Shown: positions 16,151 to 25,478 of the stretch, one piece after another | Layout: the number at the start of each line of letters is the position of its first letter | Position numbering within the stretch: the stretch's first letter is position 1 | Assembly: GCA_002238415.1 (NCBI GenBank) | Contig: MPMI01000003.1 | Location: 1-64,000, forward strand | Direction: 5' to 3' | Source of the DNA: Desulfurellaceae bacterium bin18 | Lineage (GTDB): Bacteria; Desulfobacterota; Binatia; Bin18 | DNA: 64,000 nt | The notes under the pieces: model-generated | Database searches by the model: none | Seen by the model: the letters and a program-made list of their open reading frames with translations, nothing else | Told to the model about the DNA's origin: nothing | Program-made: the position numbers and the translations under genes

Positions 16151-17955
16151 TATTTGCTCTCCTCAAATAATTCCTTGAGATCCTCGGGCATCTCAGGCAA
16201 GGGCTCTTCGGACAGGCTGAACTCTCCGTCCGTGCGACGCAGCACAAGATTGATCTTGCCGTATTTGTCCGGGTCGGGTCCGGGATGATCTTCTCTGGTA
16301 TGACCGCCCCGGCTCTCTTTGCGCTCCAGCGCTCCCATGGTAGTAGCTTCAGCGGTCGTTAGCAGCGACTCCAAATCGAGCGCCAGATTCCAACCCGGAT
16401 TATACTGGCGGTGCCCCTCGACCGTCACCTTGGCCAGCCGCTCTTTCAAACTGGCGATTTCGGTTTGCGCCTTTTTGAGCTCGCTCTCGGTGCGGATGAT
16501 GCCGACCAGATTCTGCATGCAATCCTGCAGGGCCATGTGAACGCTATACGGATTCTCGCCTCCGTCATTGTTGAACGGAGCAAGCAGCTCTTGGGCATAT
16601 TGTTCGATCTGGTCGTCGTCCGGGCTGGGATGACCCTCAAGGTTTTGCGCGTATTGGGCCGCATACTGCCCGGCGCGGCGGCCAAAAACGAGCAGGTCGG
16701 ACAGCGAATTCCCGCCTAAGCGGTTGGCGCCATGCAGGCCGGCCGCCACTTCGCCCGCGGCGTACAGCCCCGGCACGGTTGTGGCCGCGGTGTCGGCTTC
16801 AACTCGAACGCCCCCCATAATGTAGTGACAAGTCGGGCCGACCTCCATGGGCTCTTTCGTAATGTCCACGTCGGCCAGCTCTTTGAACTGGTGGTGCATG
16901 GAGGGCAGACGCCGCGCAATATATTCAGCGCTACGGCGTGAGGCGATATCCAGAAAGACCCCGCCGTGCGGGCTACCCCGGCCGGCCTTGACCTCGGCAT
17001 TAATGGCGCGCGCCACCTCGTCGCGCGGCAGCAGGTCCGGCGTGCGGCGGTTATTCGTTTTGTCCTCATACCAGGCGTCGGCCTCTTCTTCGGTCTCGGC
17101 CGTTTCTGCCCTGAAGTAGTCGGTAATATAGTTGAACATGAAGCGCTTGCCCTCGGAATTCCGAAGGGTGCCGCCGTCACCCCGCACCCCTTCGGTGACC
17201 AGGATACCGCGTACACTGTTAGGCCAGACCATGCCGGTGGGATGAAACTGGATCATCTCCATATCGATCAGGTCGGCACCGACATTGGCCGCCAGGGTGG
17301 TCCCGTCACCGGTGTATTCCCACGAGTTTGAGGTAAACTTCCAGGCTTTCCCCACCCCGCCGGTGGCCATCACAGTCGCTTTGGATTTGAAGGTGACAAA
17401 CTTGCCGCTCTCACGCCAGTAGCCGAACGCCCCGCACACACGGTCTCCGTCTTTGAGCAGGCGTTGGATATTACACTCCATATAGACATCAATGCCTTTA
17501 TGGACGGCGTGCTGCTGAAGCGTACGTATCATCTCCAGACCCGTGCGGTCGCCCACATGGGCGAGACGCGCATAGCGGTGCCCGCCAAAATCACGCTGCA
17601 GAATACGCCCGTCTGGGGTCCGATCAAAAAGCGCTCCCCACTCTTCGAGTTCCAGTACCCGGTCCGGCGCTTCCTGGGCATGGAGCTGGGCCATGCGCCA
17701 GTTGTTGAGCATTTTGCCGCCGCGCATGGTGTCCCGGAAGTGGACCTTCCAGTTATCCTCCTGGTAGACGTTGCGCAGGGCTGCGGCGATCCCGCCCTCG
17801 GCCATGACCGTGTGCGCCTTCCCGAGCAGGGATTTACAGATGAGGGCGGTTTTGACGCCGGCCGCGGAGGCTTCGATGGCCGCACGGAGTCCCGCGCCAC
17901 CCGCACCAATCACGATCACGTCGTATTCGTGAGTCTCATACTTATCGTTTGCCAT
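16150..17955 (-). CDS. sdhA: Succinate dehydrogenase/fumarate reductase flavoprotein subunit
   Basis: A 601-residue FAD-containing catalytic subunit that interconverts succinate and fumarate. The FAD-binding GxGxxG lies at VIGAGGAGLRAA (residues 16-27). The histidine expected to carry covalent FAD is H48 in KAHTVMAEGG. Substrate-site elements are MIQFHPTG and the downstream GLHGANRLGGNSLSDLLVFG, and the C-terminal HTREDHPGPDPDKYGKIN is typical. The sequence alone does not decide between dehydrogenase and reductase; placement with fumarases and a single five-helix anchor fits either direction. The sdhC stop ends one base before the sdhA start region. Confidence 0.93.
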   Translation of the reverse strand: MANDKYETHEYDVIVIGAGGAGLRAAIEASAAGVKTALICKSLLGKAHTVMAEGGIAAALRNVYQEDNWKVHFRDTMRGGKMLNNWRMAQLHAQEAPDRVLELEEWGALFDRTPDGRILQRDFGGHRYARLAHVGDRTGLEMIRTLQQHAVHKGIDVYMECNIQRLLKDGDRVCGAFGYWRESGKFVTFKSKATVMATGGVGKAWKFTSNSWEYTGDGTTLAANVGADLIDMEMIQFHPTGMVWPNSVRGILVTEGVRGDGGTLRNSEGKRFMFNYITDYFRAETAETEEEADAWYEDKTNNRRTPDLLPRDEVARAINAEVKAGRGSPHGGVFLDIASRRSAEYIARRLPSMHHQFKELADVDITKEPMEVGPTCHYIMGGVRVEADTAATTVPGLYAAGEVAAGLHGANRLGGNSLSDLLVFGRRAGQYAAQYAQNLEGHPSPDDDQIEQYAQELLAPFNNDGGENPYSVHMALQDCMQNLVGIIRTESELKKAQTEIASLKERLAKVTVEGHRQYNPGWNLALDLESLLTTAEATTMGALERKESRGGHTREDHPGPDPDKYGKINLVLRRTDGEFSLSEEPLPEMPEDLKELFEESK

Positions 17956-17956
17956 C

Positions 17957-18742
17957 TTAGAAGAACCTCACGTCTGAAATATAGCCCATTGATATAAAGC
18001 GGACATATACATCCGTCAGCATCACCCCAACCAGACTGATCCAGGCAAAGAGCATATGGTTTTCATTGAGGCGGCTGACCTGACGCCACAGCTTGAGCCG
18101 TAGGGGAGACTGCGACAGCACGTCGAGGCCGCCGCCACACAGATGCCGGCAGGAATGGCATGAAAATGAGTAGAGAGACAGAAACGCGGCGTTGGCAATC
18201 AGCACCAGCGTCCCGAGCCCCATGCCGAATTCGCTTCCGCCGTCCGCAGTCGGAAAGCGGAAGGCCAGCAGCGCGTCCCACCACAGAAAGAGCACGACCA
18301 GCGTCGCCGCGTAGAAAAAATAACGGTGGAGGTTTTGCATCAGGAGGGGAAAGCGCGTTTCGCCGGAGTATTGGGCATGGCCATCCCGCACGGCACAGGC
18401 TGGCGGCGACATCCAGAACGAGCGGTAATAGGCTTTCCGGTAGTAATAACAGGTCAGGCGGAATCCGGCCGGCGCCCACAGGATCAGAATGGCCGGCGAC
18501 AGCGGCCAGTCAAACAGCCCCAGCGTCACATGCGCGCATGAGGTGCTCAGGCAGGGCGAATAAAACGGAGACAAATAGGGCGCGACATAATAATGTTCGT
18601 TCACCAGGGCCGCCCAAGTCGTATAGATGAGAAACGTCGAGAGCATCCCGACCGTGACTACCGGCTCGACCCACCAGGAATCGATGCGGAGTGTTTTGTC
18701 AGTCGGGCCTCCTCTATTTACAGCAACGGCTTGATCACTCAT
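17957..18742 (-). CDS. sdhC: Succinate dehydrogenase cytochrome b membrane anchor
   Basis: A 261-residue membrane protein with five predicted helices, near residues 28-50, 83-105, 140-162, 172-195 and 230-252 (for example FFYAATLVVLFLWWDALLAF and FAWISLVGVMLTDVYVRF). Histidines beside or in helices (NLHRYFFY, SCHSCRH, NENHMLFAW) could ligate heme b. A single large anchor with five helices matches type-B-like complexes rather than the separate sdhC/sdhD of E. coli. The ATG at 18742 has GAGGG nine bases upstream; a GTG at 18748 is too close to that site. It starts immediately after the fumarase beta stop. Confidence 0.82.
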   Translation of the reverse strand: MSDQAVAVNRGGPTDKTLRIDSWWVEPVVTVGMLSTFLIYTTWAALVNEHYYVAPYLSPFYSPCLSTSCAHVTLGLFDWPLSPAILILWAPAGFRLTCYYYRKAYYRSFWMSPPACAVRDGHAQYSGETRFPLLMQNLHRYFFYAATLVVLFLWWDALLAFRFPTADGGSEFGMGLGTLVLIANAAFLSLYSFSCHSCRHLCGGGLDVLSQSPLRLKLWRQVSRLNENHMLFAWISLVGVMLTDVYVRFISMGYISDVRFF

Positions 18743-18744
18743 AC

Positions 18745-19338
18745 TCACAATCCCTCGCTTGACCGTTTGGATTCTTCCGGGCGTGCGTACTTGCTGCGCC
18801 CGTCTTCATACAAATCATTTCCATACACATCGTTGATGACGATACCGGGGAAATCCTCGACAATCAGACGTCGAACGGCTTCCGTGCCCAAATCCGCGTA
18901 GGCCACAACCTCCGCACTCCGAATGTGTTTGGACAGGAGCGCTCCGGCCCCACCGACCGCACCGAAGTAAACGCAGGTATGCTGCCGCATCGCCTCGCGT
19001 ACGGCACGAGAGCGGCTACCTTTCCCGATCATTCCCTTGAGCCCAAGGGCCATCAGCTTGGAGGCGTAAGCGTCCATGCGTCCTCCTGTTGTGGGTCCGG
19101 CCGCACCAATAACCATACCTGGCCGTGGTGGCGTCGGCCCTACGTAGTATAGGACCTGTCCGTGGAGATCAATCGGGAGGGGCTGGCCGGCGTCTATGCG
19201 GGCCACCAGGCGTTGATGGGCCGCGTCGCGGGCGGTCAGCAATACACCGGAGAAGCGCACCCGGTCGCCAGCCCGTAAACCCTTCACGTCCGTAGCAGCC
19301 AACGGAGGAGTCAGGAGCCGAGTCTCTGCTGTCGCCAT
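18745..19338 (-). CDS. Class I fumarate hydratase beta subunit (TtdB/FumA C-terminal family)
   Basis: This 197-residue protein is the C-terminal (beta) half of the iron-sulfur fumarase/L-tartrate dehydratase family. Recognisable are GDRVRFSGVLLTARDAAH, then LYYVGPTPPRPGMVIGAAGPTT, then KGMIGKG and the long helix-strand pair ending VAYADLGTEAVRRL and FPGIVINDVYGNDLY. It should pair with the alpha subunit encoded 17 bp upstream to hydrate fumarate to malate. The succinate dehydrogenase genes that make fumarate follow directly in the same operon. An upstream frame extension to 19431 is out-of-family sequence overlapping the alpha gene, so the ATG at 19338 is used. Confidence 0.88.
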   Translation of the reverse strand: MATAETRLLTPPLAATDVKGLRAGDRVRFSGVLLTARDAAHQRLVARIDAGQPLPIDLHGQVLYYVGPTPPRPGMVIGAAGPTTGGRMDAYASKLMALGLKGMIGKGSRSRAVREAMRQHTCVYFGAVGGAGALLSKHIRSAEVVAYADLGTEAVRRLIVEDFPGIVINDVYGNDLYEDGRSKYARPEESKRSSEGL

Positions 19339-19355
19339 CCGCTGCTCCAGTGCGC

Positions 19356-20198
19356 CTACAGTACTGCGGACTGATGCCGGTGAGCGTGACACTCGATGGT
19401 CACCGCCACCGGCAGGCTGGCGATATGACACGGACAGGTATTGATATGGATGGCGAAGGCGGTCGTATCACCCCCATAGCCCTGTGGCCCGATCCCGAGC
19501 GTATTGGCCTCGTTGAGGATTTCGTGTTCAAGTGCGGAGAGTTCCGCGTCCGGGTTTGGCGTGCCGATGTCACGAAACAAGGCACGCTTGGATAAGAGGG
19601 CCGCTTTCTCGAACGTTCCGCCAATCCCGACCCCGGCGATCAACGGCGGGCAGGCATCCGGCCCGGCATTCCGGATACAGTCGAGAATAAACGCCTTCGC
19701 CCCTTCGAGCCCCTCCGCCGGGGTACACATCTTGAACTGACTGCGGTTTTCACAGCCGCCGCCCTTGGCCATCAGCCTGAGAGAGAGCCGGTCGCCGGGC
19801 ACGAGTTGGGCATGGACCACAGCCGGCGTGTTATCGCCCGTATTCTTACGGCGGAAGGGACCTTCGACAATGGAGGCCCGTAGATAGCCTTGGGTGTAGC
19901 CGCGCCGCACCCCTTCGTTAATAGCGTCCTCCAGCAGCCCGCCGGTAATATGCAGGTCCTGCCCGATATCGGCAAAACAGATGACAAACCCGGTATCCTG
20001 GCAATACGGCAGCCGCTCAGTCCGTGCAATCCGGGCATTCTCTTTGAGCATGGTGAGAGCTTCGCGGCCCGCGGGCGAGCGCTCTGTCTGTACCGCACGA
20101 TCGAACGCAGCCAGCATGTCCGCGCCCAGATGATAATTCGCGTCCATACACAGCTGGGCAATTGTGTCGGCGATCTGTCGGGCTTCAATGATGCGCAT
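19356..20198 (-). CDS. Class I fumarate hydratase alpha subunit (TtdA/FumA N-terminal family)
   Basis: A 280-residue subunit carrying the [4Fe-4S] cluster. The cysteines expected as ligands lie in LPYCQDTGF (about residue 66), GGGCENRS (about 150) and INTCPCHIA near the C-terminus (this last region also fits the family pattern TCPCH). GVGIGGTFEKAALLSK and LGIGPQGYGG are further family signatures. It is first in the five-gene operon ending at sdhB. The true start is probably the ATG at 20198; no clear Shine-Dalgarno sequence is seen and a TTG 18 bases upstream is an alternative. The cluster is usually oxygen-sensitive; the neighbouring class II enzyme is not. Confidence 0.88.
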   Translation of the reverse strand: MRIIEARQIADTIAQLCMDANYHLGADMLAAFDRAVQTERSPAGREALTMLKENARIARTERLPYCQDTGFVICFADIGQDLHITGGLLEDAINEGVRRGYTQGYLRASIVEGPFRRKNTGDNTPAVVHAQLVPGDRLSLRLMAKGGGCENRSQFKMCTPAEGLEGAKAFILDCIRNAGPDACPPLIAGVGIGGTFEKAALLSKRALFRDIGTPNPDAELSALEHEILNEANTLGIGPQGYGGDTTAFAIHINTCPCHIASLPVAVTIECHAHRHQSAVL

Positions 20199-20340
20199 GA
20201 GGTGAATGCGAGACAATCTGCCAAAGTCCGCCCCACCTGTCTAGGTCGGGCGGCGGAGCGGGAACCATCTTGGCGGGAAATTCCAGGCGTGGTAAGGAGC
20301 TTGCCTGCAACGCACAGCCCGTGCGATGAGATTGAACAAA

Positions 20341-20393
20341 AGAAGGAACGTGTCCTCCAATACACATGAAATGCTGGACACGTTTCCTCTTTC
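20341..20393 (+). repeat. Hairpin repeat, copy A, in the fumC leader
   Basis: AACGTGTCC at 20347-20355 and GGACACGTT at 20376-20384 form a perfect 9-bp stem around a 20-base loop. The whole 53-bp element is related to copies at 39453 and 41915. It ends 16 bp before the fumC ATG, so it lies in that gene's untranslated leader. Confidence 0.85.
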
Positions 20394-20409
20394 AGACAGG
20401 AGGAGTCCG

Positions 20410-21819
20410 ATGAGTGATACGCTACATACCCGAACAGAGACGGATAGCATGGGAGCTATTGAGGTGGCCGCCGACCGCTATTGGGGTGCCCAGACCGAAC
20501 GCTCGCGCAACAACTTCCCGATTGGCGTGGAGCGGTTTCGCTTTACGCGGGCCATTATCCGGGCGCTCGGGGTGCTCAAGAAGGGGGCGGCCCTGGCCAA
20601 CGGTGAACTCGGCCAGCTCCCCCAGGAGAAGGTTGATCTGATTGTCCAGGCTGCGGACGAGGTGATTTCCGGTAAGCTCGACGATCACTTTCCCTTGGTC
20701 GTGTTTCAGACCGGCTCGGGTACCCAGACGAATATGAACTCGAACGAGGTGATCTCCAATCGAGCGATTGAGTTGGCCGGCGGCGAGATGGGTTCCAAGC
20801 AGCCCGTTCATCCCAACGACCACGTCAATCGGGGCCAGAGCTCCAACGACACCTTTCCCACGGCCATGCATATTGCCGCGGTCGAACAGCTGGAAGACGT
20901 CCTGCTCCCGGCGGTCACCCAACTGCGCGATACGCTTCACGCAAAAGCCGAACAGTTTCGGGACGTCGTCAAAGTCGGTCGGACCCACCTTCAGGACGCC
21001 ACCCCGATCACCTTGGGCCAGGAGATCAGCGGTTGGGTGGCCCAACTCGACGCCGCACTGGCCGATATCCGCCGCACGATTCCGGGCTTATACGAGTTGG
21101 CGATTGGCGGGACTGCGGTGGGAACCGGCCTCAACGCTCACCCGCAGTTCGGCGACCTGGCCGCGGCAAAGATGGCCGAGGAGACGGGCCGGCCGTTTGT
21201 CTCCGCACCCAATAAATTCGCGTCGCTGTCCGCCCACGATGCCATGGTCACCGCCAGTGCGTCCCTGCGCACCTTGGCCGGTGCCTTGATGAAGATCGCT
21301 AACGATGTGCGCTGGCTGGCGTCCGGACCGCGCGCCGGGATTGGGGAAATTCTCATCCCGGAGAATGAGCCGGGGTCATCGATTATGCCGGGCAAGGTCA
21401 ATCCGACCCAGTCCGAAGCCATGACCATGGTGGCCGTGCAGGTGTTCGGCAATGATGCTGCGGTGGCCTTTGGGGGCTCCCAGGGCAACTTCCAGCTCAA
21501 CGTATTCAAACCCGTCATGGTGCATAATCTGCTCGAATCCGTACAACTGATTGCGGATGCGTGTGGAGCGTTCAATGACCACTGCGCGGTCGGCATCGAA
21601 CCCAACACCCCGCGGATTGAAGAACATCTGCGGGATTCCCTCATGATCGTCACCGCCCTTAACCCGCATATCGGCTATGAGAAAGCCGCGGAAATTGCCA
21701 AAAAGGCGCATAAAGATGGCACCAGCCTGCGCGAGGCTGCCCTGTCGCTCGGGCATCTCACCCCAGAAGAGTTTGACGCCTGGGTCCGACCGGCGGATAT
21801 GACACAACCAAAAGGCTAG
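20410..21819 (+). CDS. fumC: Class II fumarate hydratase
   Basis: This 469-residue, iron-independent enzyme interconverts fumarate and malate as a homotetramer. It carries the family signature [15 protein letters not shown] (about residues 322-336; the catalytic serine lies in this loop), [36 protein letters not shown] and [17 protein letters not shown]. The length matches FumC and no active-site element is missing. A strong Shine-Dalgarno sequence (GGAGGAG) precedes the ATG at 20410; the frame extends to 20326 but through the hairpin repeat. It is transcribed divergently from the class I fumarase/sdh operon, giving the organism both fumarase types side by side. Confidence 0.95.
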   Translation: MSDTLHTRTETDSMGAIEVAADRYWGAQTERSRNNFPIGVERFRFTRAIIRALGVLKKGAALANGELGQLPQEKVDLIVQAADEVISGKLDDHFPLVVFQTGSGTQTNMNSNEVISNRAIELAGGEMGSKQPVHPNDHVNRGQSSNDTFPTAMHIAAVEQLEDVLLPAVTQLRDTLHAKAEQFRDVVKVGRTHLQDATPITLGQEISGWVAQLDAALADIRRTIPGLYELAIGGTAVGTGLNAHPQFGDLAAAKMAEETGRPFVSAPNKFASLSAHDAMVTASASLRTLAGALMKIANDVRWLASGPRAGIGEILIPENEPGSSIMPGKVNPTQSEAMTMVAVQVFGNDAAVAFGGSQGNFQLNVFKPVMVHNLLESVQLIADACGAFNDHCAVGIEPNTPRIEEHLRDSLMIVTALNPHIGYEKAAEIAKKAHKDGTSLREAALSLGHLTPEEFDAWVRPADMTQPKG

Positions 21820-21877
21820 GTACGCGGTCCGCCATTTCCACACGCGTACCGGCCTCACACACAGGAGGGTCAGACTA

Positions 21878-22972
21878 ATGACACAGCGACTCGGCAAGCA
21901 AGCCATGATTGTTGGGGTGGATCAGCCCATAGAAGTCTGGGAACGCGAATTTCCGGCCCCGGAGCCGGGCGGCGTGCTGTTGCGGATGCAGATGGGCGGC
22001 GTGTGCGGGACGGATGTGCATCTATGGCGTGGGCATGCCGCTCCGCCCCTGCCGGTTGTCCTGGGTCACGAGGGCGTCGGCCTGGTCGAAGAGTTGGGCG
22101 AAGGCGTCAGCACGGATCATGCCGGTCTTCCACTCAGCGTAGGTGATCGTGTTTACTGGGGGCCCATCCGGCCCTGCCATCACTGCTATTACTGCACGAT
22201 AGCCAAAGACTTTTCGCTGTGTGAAAACCTGGTGCTCTTCAGTGGGGCCGATGAGCCTACCTGGAATACATATACGGACTACGCCTGGCTTCCCTCCGGC
22301 ATGTGTTTCTACAAAATCCCGGACGACACTCCGTCTGAGCCGGTGATTGCGTTTGGCTGTGCCATGCCGACGATGATTCAGGCATTCGAGCGTTTGGGTG
22401 GCCTTGCTCCCAATCAGACCGTCGTGGTCCAGGGCTGCGGGCCGGTTGGCTTGGCCGCCACCCTGCTCAGTCATCTGGCCGGCGCAAAGACGGTCATCAC
22501 CATCGGTGCACCAGACCATCGCCTGGCGATGGCCCGCCGGCTGGGTGCTCGGACAACGATTAATTTTGAGACCCAGTCTGATGAAAAGGACCGGATCGCC
22601 CAAGTCTATGAGCTGACCGACGGCCGGGGGGCGGATGTGGTGATTGAGGCGGCCGGAGCGTATTCGGCTTTTGCCGAGGGTGTGAAACTCGCCGCCCCAA
22701 ACGGGCGCTATGTGATTGTCGGCCTCTGGTCAGGACATGGAGAGATTCCCATTAACCCACGGTATATCAATAATCGCAACCTCAGCATCATTGGCTCGGC
22801 CTTAACTCAGCCGCAGCATTACTACGAGGCCATCCGGGTTGCCCAGGCGCATCACACCGACTTTCCTATGGCCGAGGCCATCACCCACCGTTTCGCGATC
22901 GAGGAGAGCCAGCAAGCCCTCGAAGCCGTGGAGCAGCAGGAGACGATCAAAGCGCTGATTGTACCGGCCTAG
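21878..22972 (+). CDS. Zinc-dependent alcohol dehydrogenase (MDR family)
   Basis: A 364-residue medium-chain dehydrogenase/reductase. Catalytic-zinc ligands are in GGVCGTDVHLW (about residues 41-51) and GHEGVG (about 67-72). The structural-zinc loop is CHHCYYCTIAKDFSLC (four cysteines). The NAD(P)-binding Rossmann motif is VQGCGPVGLAA (about 184-194). The substrate is unknown. It has a good Shine-Dalgarno sequence (AGGAGGGT) and follows fumC on the same strand. Its last 139 bp, starting at 22834, are repeated almost exactly at 26374-26512, so the gene 3' end marks the left edge of an island. Confidence 0.9.
   Translation: MTQRLGKQAMIVGVDQPIEVWEREFPAPEPGGVLLRMQMGGVCGTDVHLWRGHAAPPLPVVLGHEGVGLVEELGEGVSTDHAGLPLSVGDRVYWGPIRPCHHCYYCTIAKDFSLCENLVLFSGADEPTWNTYTDYAWLPSGMCFYKIPDDTPSEPVIAFGCAMPTMIQAFERLGGLAPNQTVVVQGCGPVGLAATLLSHLAGAKTVITIGAPDHRLAMARRLGARTTINFETQSDEKDRIAQVYELTDGRGADVVIEAAGAYSAFAEGVKLAAPNGRYVIVGLWSGHGEIPINPRYINNRNLSIIGSALTQPQHYYEAIRVAQAHHTDFPMAEAITHRFAIEESQQALEAVEQQETIKALIVPA
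22834..22972 (+). repeat. Left copy of 139-bp direct repeat (alcohol dehydrogenase 3' end)
   Basis: These last 139 bp of the dehydrogenase gene match 26374-26512 at all but two positions (A/G at 22934, G/C at 22953). The match ends within or just past the TAG stop codon, after which the two flanks differ. Confidence 0.95.
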
Positions 22973-23078
22973 CGCGATTTACGATGCAGTGTCGCCGCTC
23001 TCAGGGAAAATCTCACCCTTTTCTAAGACGGTCTTACAGTCTCCATAAAAGAACTGTCGTTTGAGTGGGATTTTTTCT

Positions 23079-24026
23079 TCATTTTCCCTTCTCATCGTGC
23101 GTCGCCGGTGAGATTTGCCGGTGTTTCCGTACGAGGTAGGCCGCAAAAGACGCACACGCGCCAAGCATAAACAGGGCTTCGTCCTCACTGACATTGGGGG
23201 CGTTCTTATCAAACGCCAATGAATGACGAACTCCCTTCTCATCGCTGGTATAACCGTAGAGTTTATCGAACGCACTCTTGAGGGCCTCGTGCTTGATAAC
23301 ACCGGCTTTTTTGAGGGAGTTCAGTGCAGGACTCAGGTTGTTTCTAGCCTTCGGATCAATCCTACTGGCAACAGATTCAACGGCATGAATGCTTTCCCTG
23401 ACAGCATCTGCAAAACCTTTTTCATCTCCCCTATTGATTGCTTTCGCCGCCTCACGCAGGTGTACGGCTGCCCCTTGCATACCACCATCCTGGACCGTCT
23501 CAACCGCTTGTTGGATGGCCTGTCCTTCTTCCTCACTGCTTTGAGGAAAGAACTGATAGCAGCGATGCTCTTTTATGAAAACAAGTCGATATGCCGCCCT
23601 GTGACGTTCAAAAACTTTTTTGATATTATCCGCGAAATGATTAAAATGACCGCTTGATAAGCGGCTACCTTCGTTAAGTATCATCTCAAGAAGATCAAAG
23701 ACAATGTTAAAATCACCTCTGAAGACCATTGCCCTGAAATGCTCCCTGACTGCGACAAAAACTGACTTCTTAGGTACTGCTCTAATCTCATCTTCTGGCT
23801 TTTCCCAAATATGGCCCAAAACATACACCATCAACTCTTCTACGTCAGGTAGTAGTAACCTTTCTGCCGTAGTGGCATTCCGGTAACTGACTGCTTGGAG
23901 AAACTTATCGCTCTCATTCCAAATGTCACGTCTCAAACCATCTGAGAGTTCCCCTAACTTTATCGGTTCCGGTAATGGTACGAGATTGTTGCGCTGAGAG
24001 AAGGTGAGATAATTAGAATCGGCCAT
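23079..24026 (-). CDS. AbiJ N-terminal-domain-4-like protein (abortive-infection type)
   Basis: A 315-residue soluble protein. The N-terminus (LTFSQRNNLVPLPEPIKLGELSDGL is the relevant region, residues 7-31) matches the start of AbiJ_NTD4-type proteins, found in phage-defence abortive-infection loci. The C-terminal ~110 residues, including AVRESIHAVESVASRIDPKA and KLYGYTSDEKGVRH then FMLGACASFAAYLVRKH, match the helical domain usually joined to it, which looks HEPN-like. The exact activity is not known. It is the last gene of the island's minus-strand run and is flanked by AT-rich DNA. GAGGTAA precedes the ATG. Confidence 0.65.
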   Translation of the reverse strand: MADSNYLTFSQRNNLVPLPEPIKLGELSDGLRRDIWNESDKFLQAVSYRNATTAERLLLPDVEELMVYVLGHIWEKPEDEIRAVPKKSVFVAVREHFRAMVFRGDFNIVFDLLEMILNEGSRLSSGHFNHFADNIKKVFERHRAAYRLVFIKEHRCYQFFPQSSEEEGQAIQQAVETVQDGGMQGAAVHLREAAKAINRGDEKGFADAVRESIHAVESVASRIDPKARNNLSPALNSLKKAGVIKHEALKSAFDKLYGYTSDEKGVRHSLAFDKNAPNVSEDEALFMLGACASFAAYLVRKHRQISPATHDEKGK

Positions 24027-24063
24027 GATTACTTTACCTCGTTCCTATCGCTGTCTTGTGAGG

Positions 24064-24342
24064 CTAGGACGGCGGGAAAATGCGGACCGCCACGGAGGCA
24101 ATGGATGCAGCTATACCCGCCGCCGCGACCATTCCTGCAAGAATACCACACAACCACCATACCTTGAGTTTTTGCAGGTCTTCTTTTGTCGCCAGGTGCG
24201 GAAGCTGGGTTTCAATAGCGACAATAGACGCTTCCACGTCACGCAGGCGTCCTTCGATATCATCTCCGCCTGACCCACCTCCTCGACGTTTCCGTTTAGC
24301 GGGTCTTTGCGACAGTCTGACGACTTTCTCCTGCTCACTCAT
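24064..24342 (-). CDS. Small coiled-coil protein with C-terminal membrane helix
   Basis: This 92-residue protein has a basic, glycine-rich N-terminus (RPAKRKRRGGGSGGDD), a coiled coil of about 30 residues (IEGRLRDVEASIVAIETQL) and one hydrophobic helix (about 66-87: WWLCGILAGMVAAAGIAASI). The layout resembles phage XhlA-like or DUF1640-like small membrane proteins, but no family can be assigned. Its ATG overlaps the stop of the 91-residue gene upstream by four bases, so the two are translationally coupled. The start at 24342 (MSEQEK) was chosen because of that overlap. Confidence 0.55.
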   Translation of the reverse strand: MSEQEKVVRLSQRPAKRKRRGGGSGGDDIEGRLRDVEASIVAIETQLPHLATKEDLQKLKVWWLCGILAGMVAAAGIAASIASVAVRIFPPS

Positions 24343-24614
24343 GACGACACCTTGTCCATCCACTCCCAAAAGGTGTTCTCATGCCAACCGCTAATCGTCT
24401 TCGGGACTTCTAATACCACGCCCGTGACTTGATCTGTCTCGTCTATGCCCAATGCTTCACACACATCGTCGGTTAAGATGAATGGCAATGAGGGAGGCGC
24501 AATAAACGCGATACGTTCATCCAAGATATAATGTTGCCGCCCCGGCCATTCCTCTTTGAGTGCGGACCAAACCTTTTTGTTCGGTTTCTCCAGTGCAATC
24601 ATGTACACGCTCAT
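24339..24614 (-). CDS. Hypothetical small protein of island 1
   Basis: A 91-residue protein I do not recognise. It begins MSVYMIALEKPNKKVWSALK, a pattern seen in several small proteins that accompany defence or phage genes, then has a beta-rich middle (HYILDERIAFIAPPS) and ends in a Trp-rich helix (GWHENTFWEWMDK). It has no signal peptide or membrane helix. It is first in a short run with the coiled-coil membrane protein and the AbiJ-like protein, which suggests a shared task. Confidence 0.55.
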   Translation of the reverse strand: MSVYMIALEKPNKKVWSALKEEWPGRQHYILDERIAFIAPPSLPFILTDDVCEALGIDETDQVTGVVLEVPKTISGWHENTFWEWMDKVSS

Positions 24615-24693
24615 AACGCTTCACATACCTTATCCTTCTGGATTTCAATACGGATTCTAGTCTTTTACGGGCGTAGCAACTGTGCATGCCTAT

Positions 24694-25077
24694 TCATATT
24701 CCGTTTGCACCTTGTATCCCTACTACAAGTTTTCTAGCGAATCTTGCTACTTCATCATCTTCATTAGTTTTATTAACGTTTGCATTATCAATATCTACGT
24801 TCGGAAACGCTAAGTCCAACAGTGTAAATAGCGCTGTTCTAAACCACCGGGTGTCATTTCCAATTGGAGGCAAGGCGTACCACGTAGCAATATAATGAAT
24901 TGCATCCGATATATCCTGTTCATTCGCGCCCAGGCCTCTATAGTGTTCGAGTGCTTCCATTCCTATTTTAGTGATTTTTTCTTGGTAATCACTAATTGGT
25001 TTTGCATCAGCAAGTTTGATGTCCCACATATTTATTTTAGCAACTTCCAGACAGGCGCTTTTAATTAGTCCACTCAT
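24694..25077 (-). CDS. Hypothetical helical protein of island 1
   Basis: A 127-residue protein that looks all-helical (MSGLIKSACLEVAKINMWD; YQEKITKIGMEALEHYRGL; DDEVARFARKLVVGIQG) and is of no recognised family. The codon use is AT-rich relative to the flanking chromosome. Its ATG overlaps the stop of the upstream nuclease-like gene by four bases, so the pair is coupled and may act together. A frame extension upstream to 25158 merely shadows that gene. Confidence 0.55.
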   Translation of the reverse strand: MSGLIKSACLEVAKINMWDIKLADAKPISDYQEKITKIGMEALEHYRGLGANEQDISDAIHYIATWYALPPIGNDTRWFRTALFTLLDLAFPNVDIDNANVNKTNEDDEVARFARKLVVGIQGANGI

Positions 25078-25478
25078 AATCGAACAGTCCATGCTTCCAC
25101 GATAAATCGATTCTCCCGAGTCCGATATTGTGCCACTATGTATTGGTCTCCATTGCATCCCACCCGCACTGTGTGCGTTCGTAATACCTCTACCAGACTT
25201 GGGTCTGGGTGTTCATTGCAAATCATCAGACGTACATCTGCTCTGGCGATGAGTAGTTCCTGAAAGTCATACCACACATCTTCTCGGCCCGCCCATTCTA
25301 TTTCAGCAACCAACGGGACATGGGCAAGCCGATTCCTGTCATGCCGGTCATGGACAGTCTGAAGCCAGATTACATCATACAGAAATTCTCCCCATCCACC
25401 GTGCAAAAATCTTCCCCACCTATATTGAAAATAATTAGGATAGGAAATGTATCCGTCATATTCTCCCCGTTGCCTCAA
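25074..25478 (-). CDS. PD-(D/E)XK-nuclease-like hypothetical protein, start uncertain
   Basis: The visible part (134 residues from a TTG) contains WGEFLYDVIWLQ, then VPLVAEIEWAGREDVWYDFQELLIARADVRLMI. This pattern of an acidic strand, 'E.EW', and a DFQxLL helix is seen in PD-(D/E)XK-like proteins of unknown function. The coding-like frame continues upstream to a TAG near 25563 (GGWSTREWTQQIINALRQRG), but contains no ATG or GTG. Either translation starts at TTG 25478 or the 5' end has been damaged. It is coupled by a 4-bp overlap to the 127-residue gene. The nuclease role is an inference from pattern only. Confidence 0.5.
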   Translation of the reverse strand: MRQRGEYDGYISYPNYFQYRWGRFLHGGWGEFLYDVIWLQTVHDRHDRNRLAHVPLVAEIEWAGREDVWYDFQELLIARADVRLMICNEHPDPSLVEVLRTHTVRVGCNGDQYIVAQYRTRENRFIVEAWTVRL

